Assembly (NCBI RefSeq): GCF_900111875.1
Contig: NZ_FOJU01000002.1
Span: forward strand, 372,001-436,000
From: Poseidonocella pacifica
GTDB lineage: Bacteria > Pseudomonadota > Alphaproteobacteria > Rhodobacterales > Rhodobacteraceae
Reading direction: 5' to 3'
DNA: 64,000 nt
Positions 1 through 9,701 of the stretch are shown piece after piece; position 1 is the stretch's first letter, and every line of letters begins with the position of its first letter. The notes beneath the pieces are model-generated. The model searched no databases and was not told the DNA's origin. It worked only from the letters and a program-made list of their open reading frames with translations. The position numbers and the translations under genes are program-made.

Positions 1-1
1 A

Positions 2-283
2 CGCGCGGAACAGGCGCTGGAGAAAGCTAAAGAAAGCGGGTCGATCAACTTCCACGATCTCGTGGCTGATACCGGTGTCGCGAAGGTGTCGGTCGTGGGG
101 ATCGGAATGCGCAGCCATACCGGCGTGGCGGCGACGATGTTTCAGGTGCTTGCCAAGGAAGGCATCAACATCAAGGTCATCACCACCTCCGAGATCAAGA
201 TTTCCGTGCTGATAGACCGGAAATACATGGAACTCGCGGTCCAAGCCCTGCATGATGCTTTCGAACTGGAGAAAGCCGCCTGA
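2..283 (+). CDS. lysC: Aspartate kinase, C-terminal ACT region (partial)
   Basis: This is the last 93 codons of a gene cut by the window edge, in frame from base 2. The residues visible include [15 protein letters not shown], then a segment reading [17 protein letters not shown], which is the second regulatory ACT domain typical of class-II aspartokinases (LysC). Aspartokinase phosphorylates L-aspartate in the first step of lysine, threonine and methionine synthesis, and these ACT domains bind the feedback amino acids. The catalytic domain lies outside the window. ptsP follows 53 bases downstream on the same strand, an arrangement I recall as common in alphaproteobacteria. Identity rests on the ACT region only. 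Confidence 0.9.
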   Translation, partial: RAEQALEKAKESGSINFHDLVADTGVAKVSVVGIGMRSHTGVAATMFQVLAKEGINIKVITTSEIKISVLIDRKYMELAVQALHDAFELEKAA

Positions 284-336
284 TCACGCAAGCCTGAGGG
301 CGGCGTCGGCGCGGCGCGGGTGGGCAGAGCGAGATA

Positions 337-2583
337 ATGGCTGAAACGCGCGAATCTGAAAGCCGGAAACTGCTTGGTCGGCTGCGCGATGTCATGGCAG
401 ATCGCGCAGCGGGTCAGGAACGGCTCGACCAGATCACCCACCTGATCGCTGATAGCATGAAGACCGAGGTTTGCTCGATCTACCTCTTCCGCGACGACGA
501 AACGCTTGAACTCTGCGCCACCGAGGGTCTCAAGGCGGAGGCGGTGCACCAGACACGCATGCGGCTTGGTGAGGGGCTCGTTGGACGGGTCGCCCGCACA
601 TCTACGCTTGTGAACACCCCTGACGCGCCCAAGGCGCGGGGCTTTCGCTATATGCCCGAAACCGGCGAGGAGATTTATTCCAGCTTTCTCGGCCTGCCGA
701 TCCAGCGCTTGGGGGAAACCTTGGGCGTGCTGGTGGTGCAATCGAAAGCCGCACGCGAATTCTCCTCCGATGAGGTCTATGCGCTTGAAGTCGTGGCGAT
801 GGTGCTGGCCGAAATGGCTGAGCTTGGCGCCTTTGTCGGTGAGGGTGCTGCACTCAAGGCGCGACATCAACAATCCGTTCTGCTGCGCGGAACCACAGCG
901 CAGGAAGGTACGGCAGAGGGCCACGTCTGGTTGCATGAGCCGCGCGTTGTGGTCACCAACCCTGTTGCCGATGACCCGGTCAAGGAGAAATCCCGGCTCG
1001 AAGAAGCGGTGGACCTGCTCCGTGTAAGCGTCGACCAGATGCTGGAAGGGGCCCAGAACGGGGATGGCGAGCAGCTCAAGGTGCTGGAGACCTACCGGAT
1101 GTTCGCCAATTCCAAGGGCTGGATGCGGCGGATGGAAGAGGACATAGACAACGGACTGTCCGCCGAAGCCGCTGTCGAACGGGAGCAGTCGGTCGCGCGC
1201 ACCCGCATGGCAAAGGCAACGGATCCCTATTTGCGAGAGCGGTTGCACGATCTCGACGATCTGTCCAACAGATTGCTGCGCATTTTGACAGGTCAGGGCC
1301 GGGAGACCGGCGCCGAGATGCCGCCCGACCCGGTGTTGATTGCCAGAAACATCGGACCTGCCGAACTGCTCGACTATGGCCGCGCGCTCAAGGGCATCGT
1401 ATTGGAAGAGGGCAGCGTCGGCAGCCACGCGGCGATCATCGCCCGGGCCCTCGCCATTCCTCTTGTGATCCATGCGACCCGGATCACGACCGAAGCGCTC
1501 AACGGCGACCATATCATGGTGGATGGGGATCAGGGCAATGTGCACCTGCGCCCTGACGATACGGTGACGGCCGCTTTTCGCGACAAGATCGCCATGCAGG
1601 CCGCCGCGCAGGAGCGCTATGCCTCCATCCGAGAAAAGAAATGCGTCACGCTCTGTGGTCAGCGGATTGAGCTTCACATGAATGCCGGCCTTATGGCCGA
1701 CCTGCCCTCTCTCGAAGGTTCAGGCGCGGAAGGTGTGGGTCTGTTTCGCACGGAGCTGCAGTTTCTGATCCGCGCGCAGATGCCCCGCCGGTCTGAGCTT
1801 TCGTCGCTCTATGCCCGCGTGCTGGACGCGGCGCAGGGCAAGCCTGTCGTGTTCCGCACACTCGATATCGGGTCCGACAAGGTCCTGCCCTATATGAAGA
1901 CGATCGACGAGCCGAACCCCGCCCTTGGGTGGCGCGCCATTCGCGTCGGGCTCGACAAACCCGGCGTCATGCGCATGCAGTTGCAGGCGCTTCTGCGCGC
2001 TGCGTGCGGGCGGGACCTGCACATCATGTTCCCGTTCGTCGCGCAGTACGAAGAATATACCCGCGCGCGCGCCGAGGTGGACAAGACGCTTGCCCGCGAA
2101 GCACGTCTCGGCCACACACTGCCGGACAAACTGCGCGTCGGTGCCATGTTGGAGACCCCCTCACTCGCCTTCGCGCCGATTCAATTCTTTCGCGATGTCG
2201 AGTTCATCTCGATCGGGGGCAATGACCTCAAACAGTTCTTTTTCGCCGCTGATCGCGAGAACGAACTGGTACGTCGCAGATATGACACGCTGAACGTCTC
2301 CTTCCTAAGCTTCATCGAACGGATTGTGGAGCGGTGCGACGCGACGAACACGCCGCTCAGCTTTTGCGGTGAGGATGCGGGCCGACCTGTTGAGGCACTC
2401 TGCTTTGCGGCCATAGGGCTGCGCTCGCTGTCGATGCGCCCCGCCTCGATCGGGCCGGTGAAATCGTTGCTCATGCGCTGTGACCTGCGCGAGGTGCGCA
2501 AGGTGATCCACGATGCACGGCACCGTGGGGCACAATCGGTTCGACCCGCTGTTATGGACTGGCTCCGAGAAAACGCTGGTTGA
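337..2583 (+). CDS. ptsP: Phosphoenolpyruvate-protein phosphotransferase PtsP (enzyme I-Ntr)
   Basis: A 748-residue protein starting the nitrogen-related PTS phosphorelay: it autophosphorylates from PEP and passes phosphate to NPr. An N-terminal GAF domain (about residues 20-165) precedes the PEP-utilising enzyme I region. The phospho-accepting histidine is His364 in GSVGSHAAIIAR, and the PEP-site cysteine is Cys677 in SFCGEDAG. The GAF domain separates this from sugar-type enzyme I and fits the EI-Ntr length of about 750 residues. The ATG at 337 gives the full GAF domain. It lies just after lysC and is followed by about 100 bases without a gene. Confidence 0.95.
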   Translation: MAETRESESRKLLGRLRDVMADRAAGQERLDQITHLIADSMKTEVCSIYLFRDDETLELCATEGLKAEAVHQTRMRLGEGLVGRVARTSTLVNTPDAPKARGFRYMPETGEEIYSSFLGLPIQRLGETLGVLVVQSKAAREFSSDEVYALEVVAMVLAEMAELGAFVGEGAALKARHQQSVLLRGTTAQEGTAEGHVWLHEPRVVVTNPVADDPVKEKSRLEEAVDLLRVSVDQMLEGAQNGDGEQLKVLETYRMFANSKGWMRRMEEDIDNGLSAEAAVEREQSVARTRMAKATDPYLRERLHDLDDLSNRLLRILTGQGRETGAEMPPDPVLIARNIGPAELLDYGRALKGIVLEEGSVGSHAAIIARALAIPLVIHATRITTEALNGDHIMVDGDQGNVHLRPDDTVTAAFRDKIAMQAAAQERYASIREKKCVTLCGQRIELHMNAGLMADLPSLEGSGAEGVGLFRTELQFLIRAQMPRRSELSSLYARVLDAAQGKPVVFRTLDIGSDKVLPYMKTIDEPNPALGWRAIRVGLDKPGVMRMQLQALLRAACGRDLHIMFPFVAQYEEYTRARAEVDKTLAREARLGHTLPDKLRVGAMLETPSLAFAPIQFFRDVEFISIGGNDLKQFFFAADRENELVRRRYDTLNVSFLSFIERIVERCDATNTPLSFCGEDAGRPVEALCFAAIGLRSLSMRPASIGPVKSLLMRCDLREVRKVIHDARHRGAQSVRPAVMDWLRENAG

Positions 2584-2685
2584 AATTTTTGCATCTGTGG
2601 TTTTTGTTACCGCAACGGCAAGCAGAGTGTAGACTTATCGTTAATGTTTCTCTCCAGCGTAATTTTTCAGTACAGGATTTAAGCG

Positions 2686-4108
2686 ATGCAGTGTTCAAGC
2701 TTACTGCCCCTTGTGGGTGCGCTTGCTGCCATGGCCACCGGCGTCGGTGCCGCTACCTTGACAAATGGGGTCGACGACGGCTCGGTCATCATTGAGGTGG
2801 ATGAATACGGAACCTTCGGGACATGGGCCATTGGCAGGGAAGGCGATGGCGATGGCGATGACAGTATCGTACCCCTTGCTATCGCCATATTCCCGAGATG
2901 TTCTCAATTTTCAATCCGGTAGGCGATATCGGCCCCGCTGAAACGGTCTACCAGAGCTTTATTTACGCCCCGCAGATTGGCGGCGGACGCGCCCCGCTAT
3001 CCCAAATTTTACGCGCAGCGCTTCGATAGTTTCCCAAACTGACATACCCTTCGTGACAAATTTCGGACTCGACGCGCTGAACATCACACTAACTCGAAGC
3101 CTTACCGTGTCCTTCGATGGTGATGTTCGCCTTGGGACTGTTCTGTCGCAGCAGTTCGTCATTGAAAACGCCGGCGCAACCACAAACTTCGATTTCATAC
3201 GCTACCTAGACGGTGATCTCGAATTCGACGACTCGATCGACGACGCGGGCGGTCGAATTACTGTTGGGGGAAGCGAGGTACTTTTCGAAACAGACTCAGC
3301 TTCTGACGGGACCAATACGGATACTTTCGTGGGTATCAGTCGATCAGTCGGAGGCATGACCGAGCCGACCGAGGCCCAAAACTTCGAGATCGATGTTTAT
3401 TCCGACCTCCAGAACAAAATCCTAAGCGGTCAGAATCTTGGCAACACGATCGAGGGCGACGATGACAACGATGGGTTTACCGATGAAAATTACGATGTAA
3501 CCCTCGCGCAGCAGAATTTCTTTAGAATTCTGGAGAACCAGACTGTCGTCTATACGACCAACACGCTTTTCGGGAACGCAGTGCCACCTGCGCCCGGCTC
3601 AATCGAAGCGTTGCCGCTTTTGCCTGATAGCGTCGGCCCCGATGGCGGATTTGTGTTCGAACTGGACGCTCGGGAAATCGTGGTAGGTGAGACGATCTTC
3701 ATCGATCCCATCATCGCCATGGGCTACACTTCGGGCACGACCTTCGCGTCGGTTACGGCCCCATCCTTTGGGGTGGTACCTGATCCCGATGGGTATACCC
3801 TCACCTTTGGTGCAACCTCTGTCTTTCTCGCTTCGGGGAGTACCTACAACTTCGGGGCAGGCGTCACGAACTTCACCATCACCGGGATCGACACCGGTCT
3901 TGCGCTTGATCCAACCAATCCAGCAGCCTTCGTAACGGGGGTATCTCTCAATACCTTTTCGTCCACGTCGATTGTTATCACGCAAACGCCGATCGAAACC
4001 TACATCCCCGATCCATCACCCGTACCGCTGCCCGCTGGCGTCTGGTTGATCGGGACCGCGCTTGCCGGACTTGGCTTTGTATCGCGTCGCCGGCGCGTTG
4101 CCGCTTGA
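2686..4108 (+). pseudogene. VPLPA-CTERM surface protein, disrupted by two frameshifts
   Basis: The gene opens at ATG 2686 with a signal peptide (MQCSSLLPLVGALAAMATGVGA), but that frame stops at 2922. A second frame from about 2892 (PEMFSIFNPVGDIGPAETVY) continues the coding sense and runs until about 2985. A third frame carries it from there to 4108, ending with VPLPAGVWLIGTALAGLGF and a basic tail, the VPLPA-CTERM sorting signal. Each switch corresponds to loss of a single base. Such proteins are exported, held by the C-terminal helix and processed by an exosortase-type system; none is encoded here. The body is acidic and has no domain I recognise. The breaks could be real inactivation or sequencing error. 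The intact final frame also has an internal ATG at 3053. Confidence 0.7.
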
Positions 4109-4722
4109 TGGTATCGCACGAAAAACAGTCCCCGGTCCGTTTCGGGCCGGGGATTTTCATTGCGGCGACGGTTGTCTCTCTTCTCGCCACCCCAATCCTC
4201 GCCGCGGATGACCAAGGACGCTTTGCCGTAGATGGTGTGGGGCGTCAGCCGTGCTCTGTGTTGGTTGAGGCAGTGCGAAGCGAAAACCGCGAACAGATCA
4301 TCGCATTCGCCAGTTGGACCGACGGATTTCTGACCGGCGCGAATGTCTATGGTCTCGACACTTTCGACATCACCCCATGGCAACCCATTGAATTGCTGCA
4401 AGCCAAACTGCGGCAGTATTGCGAAGCGAACCCTGACGTCGCGGTCATCAATGCGCTCGGTCGGCTCGCCTCGGTTCTGGAGCCGGACCGTCTCGCCGAG
4501 GCGGATGAACTGGTTTCGGTGCGCAATGATGGCCAAGGGGTCTTTATCTATGGCGCGATGCTCGACCGGGTGCGCCAAGCTCTTGCCGAGGCCGGGCACC
4601 CCGCACCAAGCGAGGGGTTCGATGCGAAATTTGCCGACGCGTTGGTCACTTATCAGGCGGCGAACGACCTACCCCAAACCGGACTTCCCGACCTCGCGAC
4701 GCTCAATTCACTTTTTCCCTGA
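4108..4722 (+). CDS. Secreted protein with C-terminal peptidoglycan-binding-like domain
   Basis: About 204 residues. A signal peptide ending near ATPILAADD is followed by a domain containing two cysteines (QPCSVL and RQYCEANP), similar in style to small periplasmic Rap1a/HdeA-like proteins. The last 60 residues (VRQALAEAGHPAPSEGFDAKF...YQAANDLPQTGLPDLATLNSLF) resemble a PG_binding_1 repeat. It would act in the periplasm; no function is known to me. The ATG at 4108 overlaps the stop of the preceding gene (TGATG), and an alternative TTG lies at 4105. A terminator-like hairpin lies inside codons 8-16, before the signal peptide core, and there is no other standard in-frame start after it. Confidence 0.65.
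   Translation: MVSHEKQSPVRFGPGIFIAATVVSLLATPILAADDQGRFAVDGVGRQPCSVLVEAVRSENREQIIAFASWTDGFLTGANVYGLDTFDITPWQPIELLQAKLRQYCEANPDVAVINALGRLASVLEPDRLAEADELVSVRNDGQGVFIYGAMLDRVRQALAEAGHPAPSEGFDAKFADALVTYQAANDLPQTGLPDLATLNSLFP
4130..4153 (+). terminator. Intrinsic terminator-like hairpin inside the start of the next gene
   Basis: Arms 4130-4139 and 4144-4153 pair over 10 bp, with one G-U pair and a TTTT loop. An A-rich stretch precedes it and ATTTTC follows. By position it would terminate the VPLPA-CTERM gene, yet it lies within the coding start of the gene beginning at 4108. Confidence 0.55.
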
Positions 4723-4723
4723 C

Positions 4724-6508
4724 TTATTCCACCTCGCGTATTGCATCGGGGCTGAGTTTCTGGATCGCGTCGTACTGCGCCAAAAAGACCTCACCTGTCA
4801 GTTCGTCGAGGAAGTGACTGCGGCGCAAGCGATCCATGACCGGGCCTTTGACTTCGGACAGGTGTAGCGTGATCCCCATATCCTTCAGCCGGGTGTTGAT
4901 CGCCTCAAGCGTCTCCAAGGCTGACAAGTCGATCTCATTCACCGCAGAACACATCAGGACGACGTGCTTGATCGCCTCATCGCGTATCACCCGGTCCAGG
5001 ATCAGATCCTGCAAGAAGCTTGCATTGGCGAAATACAGGCTTTCGTCGATGCGCAGGGTGACGATCTCGGGATGGGTACTCGCTTCGTGGCGCTTGATAT
5101 TTCGAAAATGCTGGGTGCCGGGGACAAGACCAACTTCGGCCACGTGGGGGCGGGATGTCTTGTAAAGGAACAGCCCGATGGAAATCATGACCCCGGATGA
5201 GACGCCGACCTCCACCCCGAACCCGAGGGTCAGCACGATCGTGGCGGCGACCGCGGCGAAGTCGACCCGGCTATATCCCCAAGCCCGCGCGAGGATGGAA
5301 AAATCCACGAGACTCAGCACCGCCACGATGATCGTGGCCGCCAGCGTCGCCTTTGGGAGGAAAAACAGCAGTGGTGTCAGTAACAGCGCCGCGAAGAGTA
5401 TCCCAATCGCAGTGAAGGCCCCGGCGGCAGGCGTCTCTGCCCCGGCATCGAAATTGACGACCGAGCGGGCGAACCCCCCGGTAACCGGATACCCCCCCGT
5501 GAGTGACGCCGCGATGTTGGAAGTGCCAAGCCCGATCAACTCCTGATCCGGCTCGATCCGCTGTCGGCGTTTGGCGGCAAGCGTCTGCGCGACGGAAACG
5601 GATTCCACGAACCCGATGATGGAGATCAAAAGCGCGGAGACGAAGAGCCCCTGCCAGATGTCGGGCGAAAAGCTGGGCAGGGTTAGCGGCGGCAAACCTG
5701 TGGGCACCTCGCCCACGATGGCTACGCCGCGCTGATCCAGTCCAAAGAGCCAGACCGCCAACGTCGTTGCCGCCACGGCCAACACTGGCCCGGCCTTCGC
5801 GAGCAAGTCCGCGCTACGTCCGGCAAGTCCAGCGGAGAGCAGAAGCGGCTTGAGCCCCTTGCGCACCCAAAACAGGAAAGCTGTGCTGAGCACGCCAATA
5901 ACCACTGTTATGAAGTTCGTCTCGCTCAGGTGCGCGCTGAGCGACCCAAGCAGATGGATGAGCGTGTGCCCCTCCGCTTGGATGCCCAGAATGTGCTTGA
6001 GTTGACTTGCCGCGATGAGAATGCCCGAGGCGGTGATGAAGCCCGCAATGACCGGATGGGATAGAAAGTTCGCCAGAAAGCCCAAGCGCAGCAGGCCAAG
6101 TACCGTGAGCATGACCCCCGATATGAAAGCCAATGTGATTGCCGCAACGGCGTATTCTGCAGGCGACTCAAGGCCAAGATTTCCAACGGCGGCGGCTGTC
6201 ATGAGCGAGACAACCGCAACCGGCCCCACCGCCAACGCACGAGACGTGCCGAAGATCGCATAGGCAAGCAGCGGAGCGATCGAGGCATAGAGGCCCATCT
6301 CAGGCGGCAGCCCCGCCAACAGGGCATAGGCAAGCGACTGCGGGATAAGCATGATCGTCACGATCACCGCAGCCACCAGATCGGAAGTCAGCGTGGTCCG
6401 ATCGTACCGCTTGCCCCATTCGAGCACGGGGAAATATCGTTTGATCCGCGCGCCCGTCTTATGGCCGCTGCGCTCAGATGGTGAGGTCGGCTCGTTCTTA
6501 CTTGTCAT
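4724..6508 (-). CDS. SulP-family anion transporter with STAS domain
   Basis: A 594-residue inner-membrane transporter of the SulP/SLC26 family (sulfate, bicarbonate or other anions; the substrate cannot be read from sequence). The core begins at about residue 40 with VAAVIVTIMLIPQSLAYALLAGLPPE, a classic SulP signature, followed by about a dozen hydrophobic helices (to about residue 430). The last 130 residues form a cytoplasmic STAS domain with NEIDLSALETL. It lies 63 bases downstream of cydB on the same strand and could be read through from it. It ends one base from the stop of the convergent secreted-protein gene. Confidence 0.93.
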   Translation of the reverse strand: MTSKNEPTSPSERSGHKTGARIKRYFPVLEWGKRYDRTTLTSDLVAAVIVTIMLIPQSLAYALLAGLPPEMGLYASIAPLLAYAIFGTSRALAVGPVAVVSLMTAAAVGNLGLESPAEYAVAAITLAFISGVMLTVLGLLRLGFLANFLSHPVIAGFITASGILIAASQLKHILGIQAEGHTLIHLLGSLSAHLSETNFITVVIGVLSTAFLFWVRKGLKPLLLSAGLAGRSADLLAKAGPVLAVAATTLAVWLFGLDQRGVAIVGEVPTGLPPLTLPSFSPDIWQGLFVSALLISIIGFVESVSVAQTLAAKRRQRIEPDQELIGLGTSNIAASLTGGYPVTGGFARSVVNFDAGAETPAAGAFTAIGILFAALLLTPLLFFLPKATLAATIIVAVLSLVDFSILARAWGYSRVDFAAVAATIVLTLGFGVEVGVSSGVMISIGLFLYKTSRPHVAEVGLVPGTQHFRNIKRHEASTHPEIVTLRIDESLYFANASFLQDLILDRVIRDEAIKHVVLMCSAVNEIDLSALETLEAINTRLKDMGITLHLSEVKGPVMDRLRRSHFLDELTGEVFLAQYDAIQKLSPDAIREVE

Positions 6509-6571
6509 GTCACTGATCCCGGTATTACGTATTACATATATTGAATACGTTTGCCGGGATCAAGGCCGAGT

Positions 6572-7585
6572 TCAGTGCGACTCGTATCCATGCCCGGAGG
6601 CTTTGCCGCCAAAGATGGTATAGGCGAGGATGGTATACCCCAAGATACACGGCAAGACGATACAGGTTCCAACCAGAATAAAGATCAAACTCTCAGGCGC
6701 GCTTGCCGCTTCGTATATCGTGATGCGGTCGGGGACCACATAGGGATAAAAGCTATAGGCCATGCCCGCGAAGGCCAGCACGAATATCCCGATGATAATC
6801 GCGAAAGGCAACCACTCCCGCCGCCCGACTTCGAACCGGTTCAGGACCACCCAAAGCGTAAAAATGAGCGCGATTGCTATGATCGGAAGCGGGACGAGCC
6901 ATAGAATCTGAGGCAGCGCGAACCACTTGTCGAAAATACGCGTGGACACAAGGGGGGACGCGGCGGAGATCGCCGCCATACCCGCAACTAGCCCCCAGAT
7001 GCCCCCCTTTGCCCAGCCGAGAGCTTTGAGTTGAAGCTCCCCTTCGGCCTTGATCAGCAACCAAGCAGAGCCGATCGCGCTATACCCCACGACGAGAAAG
7101 GCCGACGTGACAGCAGCAAATCCCAGCGTGGCGAGTTCTATCCGCAGCCCCATGATATAGAGCCCGAGCATCGCCCCTTGTGACAGCGCAGTGAGCAAAC
7201 TGCCCGCAAAAAAGAGCCAGTTCCAGAAGTCCTTGCGCGATTCCGCCGTCTTGAGACGAAATTCAAAAGCCACTCCGCGCAGGACCAACCCGATCAGCAT
7301 GACCGCTACCGGCAGGTAAAGCGCGCTGAGGATCACCCCATGGGCTACCGGGAAGGCGACCAGAAGGACACCGATCGACAGCACCAACCACGTCTCGTTG
7401 GCATCCCAGAATGGACCGATGGAGGCGATCATCTCATCCTTTTCCTTTCTCGAGGCGAAAGGGAAAAGCAGCCCCACCCCGAGGTCGAACCCGTCGAGTA
7501 CGACGTAGATCAGGATCGCAAAGCCCATGAGGCTCGCGAAGACAAAAGGAAGCCACACTGCGGGGTCACCGAATTGTTCGAACAT
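6572..7585 (-). CDS. cydB: Cytochrome bd ubiquinol oxidase subunit II
   Basis: A 337-residue membrane protein with GFAILIYVVLDGFDLGVGLLFP near the N-terminus and GPFWDANETWLV, both hallmarks of CydB/CioB. It forms the second subunit of the quinol-oxidising, oxygen-reducing terminal oxidase. The start at 7585 (MFEQFGDPAVW) is preferred over a longer upstream opening, which would run far into cydA and adds a non-homologous basic stretch. It starts 10 bases after cydA, so the two are co-transcribed. No cydX-like short gene was found after it. Confidence 0.95.
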   Translation of the reverse strand: MFEQFGDPAVWLPFVFASLMGFAILIYVVLDGFDLGVGLLFPFASRKEKDEMIASIGPFWDANETWLVLSIGVLLVAFPVAHGVILSALYLPVAVMLIGLVLRGVAFEFRLKTAESRKDFWNWLFFAGSLLTALSQGAMLGLYIMGLRIELATLGFAAVTSAFLVVGYSAIGSAWLLIKAEGELQLKALGWAKGGIWGLVAGMAAISAASPLVSTRIFDKWFALPQILWLVPLPIIAIALIFTLWVVLNRFEVGRREWLPFAIIIGIFVLAFAGMAYSFYPYVVPDRITIYEAASAPESLIFILVGTCIVLPCILGYTILAYTIFGGKASGHGYESH

Positions 7586-7595
7586 GCCTGTCTCC

Positions 7596-8981
7596 TCAGC
7601 TTGCCGCGACTTCGGCCGCTGCCGAACCCGAAGTCGGTACATCCTGCTCGGCATCGATGCCGTCGCTTTTGGCCGCTTTCCACGCGATGCGGAAAAGAAC
7701 ATAGACGTAGGCCGACAAAAGCGCCGCATAGAGCAGCAGATAGGCGATGAGCGTGGATGCAACCATGCCCGCGCCGACCCCCGTAACAGCCTGTTCAGTC
7801 TTCAGCACGCCCTGCACCAACCATGGTTGCCGGCCAATCTCCGTCGTGTACCAGCCCGCGAGCGTCGCGAGCCAACCGGAGAAACTCATGGGAACGAGGG
7901 CCCAGAGAAACCACCGGGGCAATGCGTGATCTCGCCCCCGGAGCAACAGGGCCGACGCAAGCCAAGAGATCCCAAGCATCGCAATGCCCGTGCCCACCAT
8001 GATGCGAAACGCGAAAAACACAGGCGCCACCGGCGGATGCAGCACGTCTCCATCGTCCGACACGAAATCATTGAGGCCGGGAACCTCCCCATCAAGGTGA
8101 TGCGTCAGGATGAGCGACGCGACGTTCGGGATTCCGATCTCAAGCCGGTTCTCCCGCAATTCCTCATCCGGAAGCGCGAAGAGAACAAGAGGTACACCCT
8201 CGTGGGTTTCCCAGTTGGCCTCCATCGCAGCGACCTTCTGGGGTTGATACTCCAACGTGTTGAGGCCGTGTTGGTCGCCCACGAAAATCTGCACGGGAAT
8301 GAGAATGGCGGCCAGAAACATACCGGTTCGCAGCGTCGCCGCGACCTGTGCGGAGCGCTCGCCCATAAGTTGGCGGAAGGCGGAAATACCGGCAACGAGG
8401 AATGACGCCGTCAGGCCGCTGGCGATCAACATGTGAACGAGGCGATACGGCAAGGAGGGATTGAAAATCACCTCGACCCAACTCGTCACATGCGCAACGC
8501 CGTCCCGCATTTCAAACCCTGCGGGCGTATGCATCCAGCTGTTGAGCGAGATGATCCAGAAGGCCGATAGGGAGGTACCGGTCGCGACCAGTACCGTCGC
8601 CGTCATGTGAAGCCACCCCGGAACGCGCGCCGCGCCGAACAGCATAATCCCCAGAAATACCGCTTCGAGGAAAAACGCCGTCAGAACCTCATAGGCAAGC
8701 AGCGGTCCCGCGACATTGCCGACCGTCTCCATGAACCCGGGCCAGTTCGTTCCGAACTGAAACGACATCGTAATGCCGGAGACGACCCCCATCGCGAATG
8801 TCAGGGCAAAGAGTTTCACCCAGAAGCGATAGGCATCCATAAAGTGCTCGCCGCCGCCCCTCGCGTAGCGGACACGGAAGTATACCAGGATCCAAGCAAG
8901 AGCGATCGTGATCGTCGGGAAAAGGATATGGAACGAGATGTTCGCGGCGAACTGAATACGCGAGAGCAGGAGCGTTTCCAT
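7596..8981 (-). CDS. cydA: Cytochrome bd ubiquinol oxidase subunit I (CIO-like)
   Basis: A 461-residue subunit carrying the haems and quinol site. Visible signatures are the N-terminal RIQFAANISFHILFP, with the haem-ligand His, KVAAMEANWET of the Q-loop, and TTEIGRQPWLVQG. The Q-loop is short and the protein is about 60 residues shorter than E. coli CydA. That matches the cyanide-insensitive oxidase (CioA) type rather than the long-loop type. The start at 8981 faces the universal stress protein gene across 257 bases, a likely divergent promoter region in which I found no convincing FNR site. Confidence 0.95.
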   Translation of the reverse strand: METLLLSRIQFAANISFHILFPTITIALAWILVYFRVRYARGGGEHFMDAYRFWVKLFALTFAMGVVSGITMSFQFGTNWPGFMETVGNVAGPLLAYEVLTAFFLEAVFLGIMLFGAARVPGWLHMTATVLVATGTSLSAFWIISLNSWMHTPAGFEMRDGVAHVTSWVEVIFNPSLPYRLVHMLIASGLTASFLVAGISAFRQLMGERSAQVAATLRTGMFLAAILIPVQIFVGDQHGLNTLEYQPQKVAAMEANWETHEGVPLVLFALPDEELRENRLEIGIPNVASLILTHHLDGEVPGLNDFVSDDGDVLHPPVAPVFFAFRIMVGTGIAMLGISWLASALLLRGRDHALPRWFLWALVPMSFSGWLATLAGWYTTEIGRQPWLVQGVLKTEQAVTGVGAGMVASTLIAYLLLYAALLSAYVYVLFRIAWKAAKSDGIDAEQDVPTSGSAAAEVAAS

Positions 8982-9238
8982 GGCGAATTCCTGTCTAGTG
9001 GCAGTGCAAGAACATACTTAGCACGCATCGGCGAAACGTCCTCCCCCTGCGACAGCACGGCACGGCATTGATCGCCCACAGTCGCCAATCCGCCGCTTTT
9101 CCCTCCAAGAGACGAATTTCTTGTCAGATGGATCGCCCCGGCGAAAAAAAAGGGTCACCTGCCCCGCAACCCTGAGTTACGCTCAGTCAATCTTTGGCTG
9201 CATGAGACAGCCGGGGAGAAGGCATCAGGAGGTATGAA

Positions 9239-9673
9239 ATGTCTGGAAAATTCGTCGTCGGCTATGACGGCAGCGAGATGGCAAAGCGCGCGGTAAGTTT
9301 CGCCGCGGCACGTGCCAAGGCGCAGGACGGTACGATCGTCCTGGTGCATGTCCTGGAATGGTCCCCCTATTCCTTTCTGACCCCGAACGAGGTCGAAGAA
9401 CGCCACAAACGCCGCAAGGAGGAGTTGGTCCGTGCGGAGACGGCCCTGATGGACCCTGTCGCCGCCAAACTGCGCGAAGACGGCATCACGGTCGAGACAC
9501 AGATCAAGTACGGCCATATCGCCGAAACGCTTGCGGCGATCTCCAAGAGCACTGGCGCGCTGGAGATCATCATCGGCCGCAATGGCCATTCCCCCATCGG
9601 CAGCAGGGTTTCTGGATCCGTCGCGGGTAACCTCGTGCAGACCGCCCCGGTGCCCTGCACAATCGTGCCGTAG
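9239..9673 (+). CDS. Universal stress protein (UspA family)
   Basis: A 144-residue single-domain Usp. It begins KFVVGYDGSEMAKRAVSFA and ends with GRNGHSPIGSRVSGSVAGNLV, matching the G-2X-G-9X-G(S/T) ATP-binding signature, followed by APVPCTIV. ATP-binding Usp proteins help cells withstand energy or redox stress, which fits the position divergent from cydAB. A strong ribosome-binding site (AGGAGG) precedes the ATG. The symporter gene starts 28 bases after its stop and may be co-transcribed. Confidence 0.93.
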   Translation: MSGKFVVGYDGSEMAKRAVSFAAARAKAQDGTIVLVHVLEWSPYSFLTPNEVEERHKRRKEELVRAETALMDPVAAKLREDGITVETQIKYGHIAETLAAISKSTGALEIIIGRNGHSPIGSRVSGSVAGNLVQTAPVPCTIVP

Positions 9674-9701
9674 AGCACCAAGGGACACAAAGGACAGGGA
9701 C

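Noticed and set aside
142-1677. Long minus-strand open frame opposite ptsP
   Set aside because: It has no recognisable product and mirrors a clear ptsP coding frame; long antisense frames are expected in GC-rich DNA. The same applies to minus-strand frames at 14520-15758, 33320-34714 and 42401-43792.
8982-9238. FNR/Anr binding site between cydA and the universal stress protein gene
   Set aside because: A single TTGAT occurs, but without the matching half-site at correct spacing.
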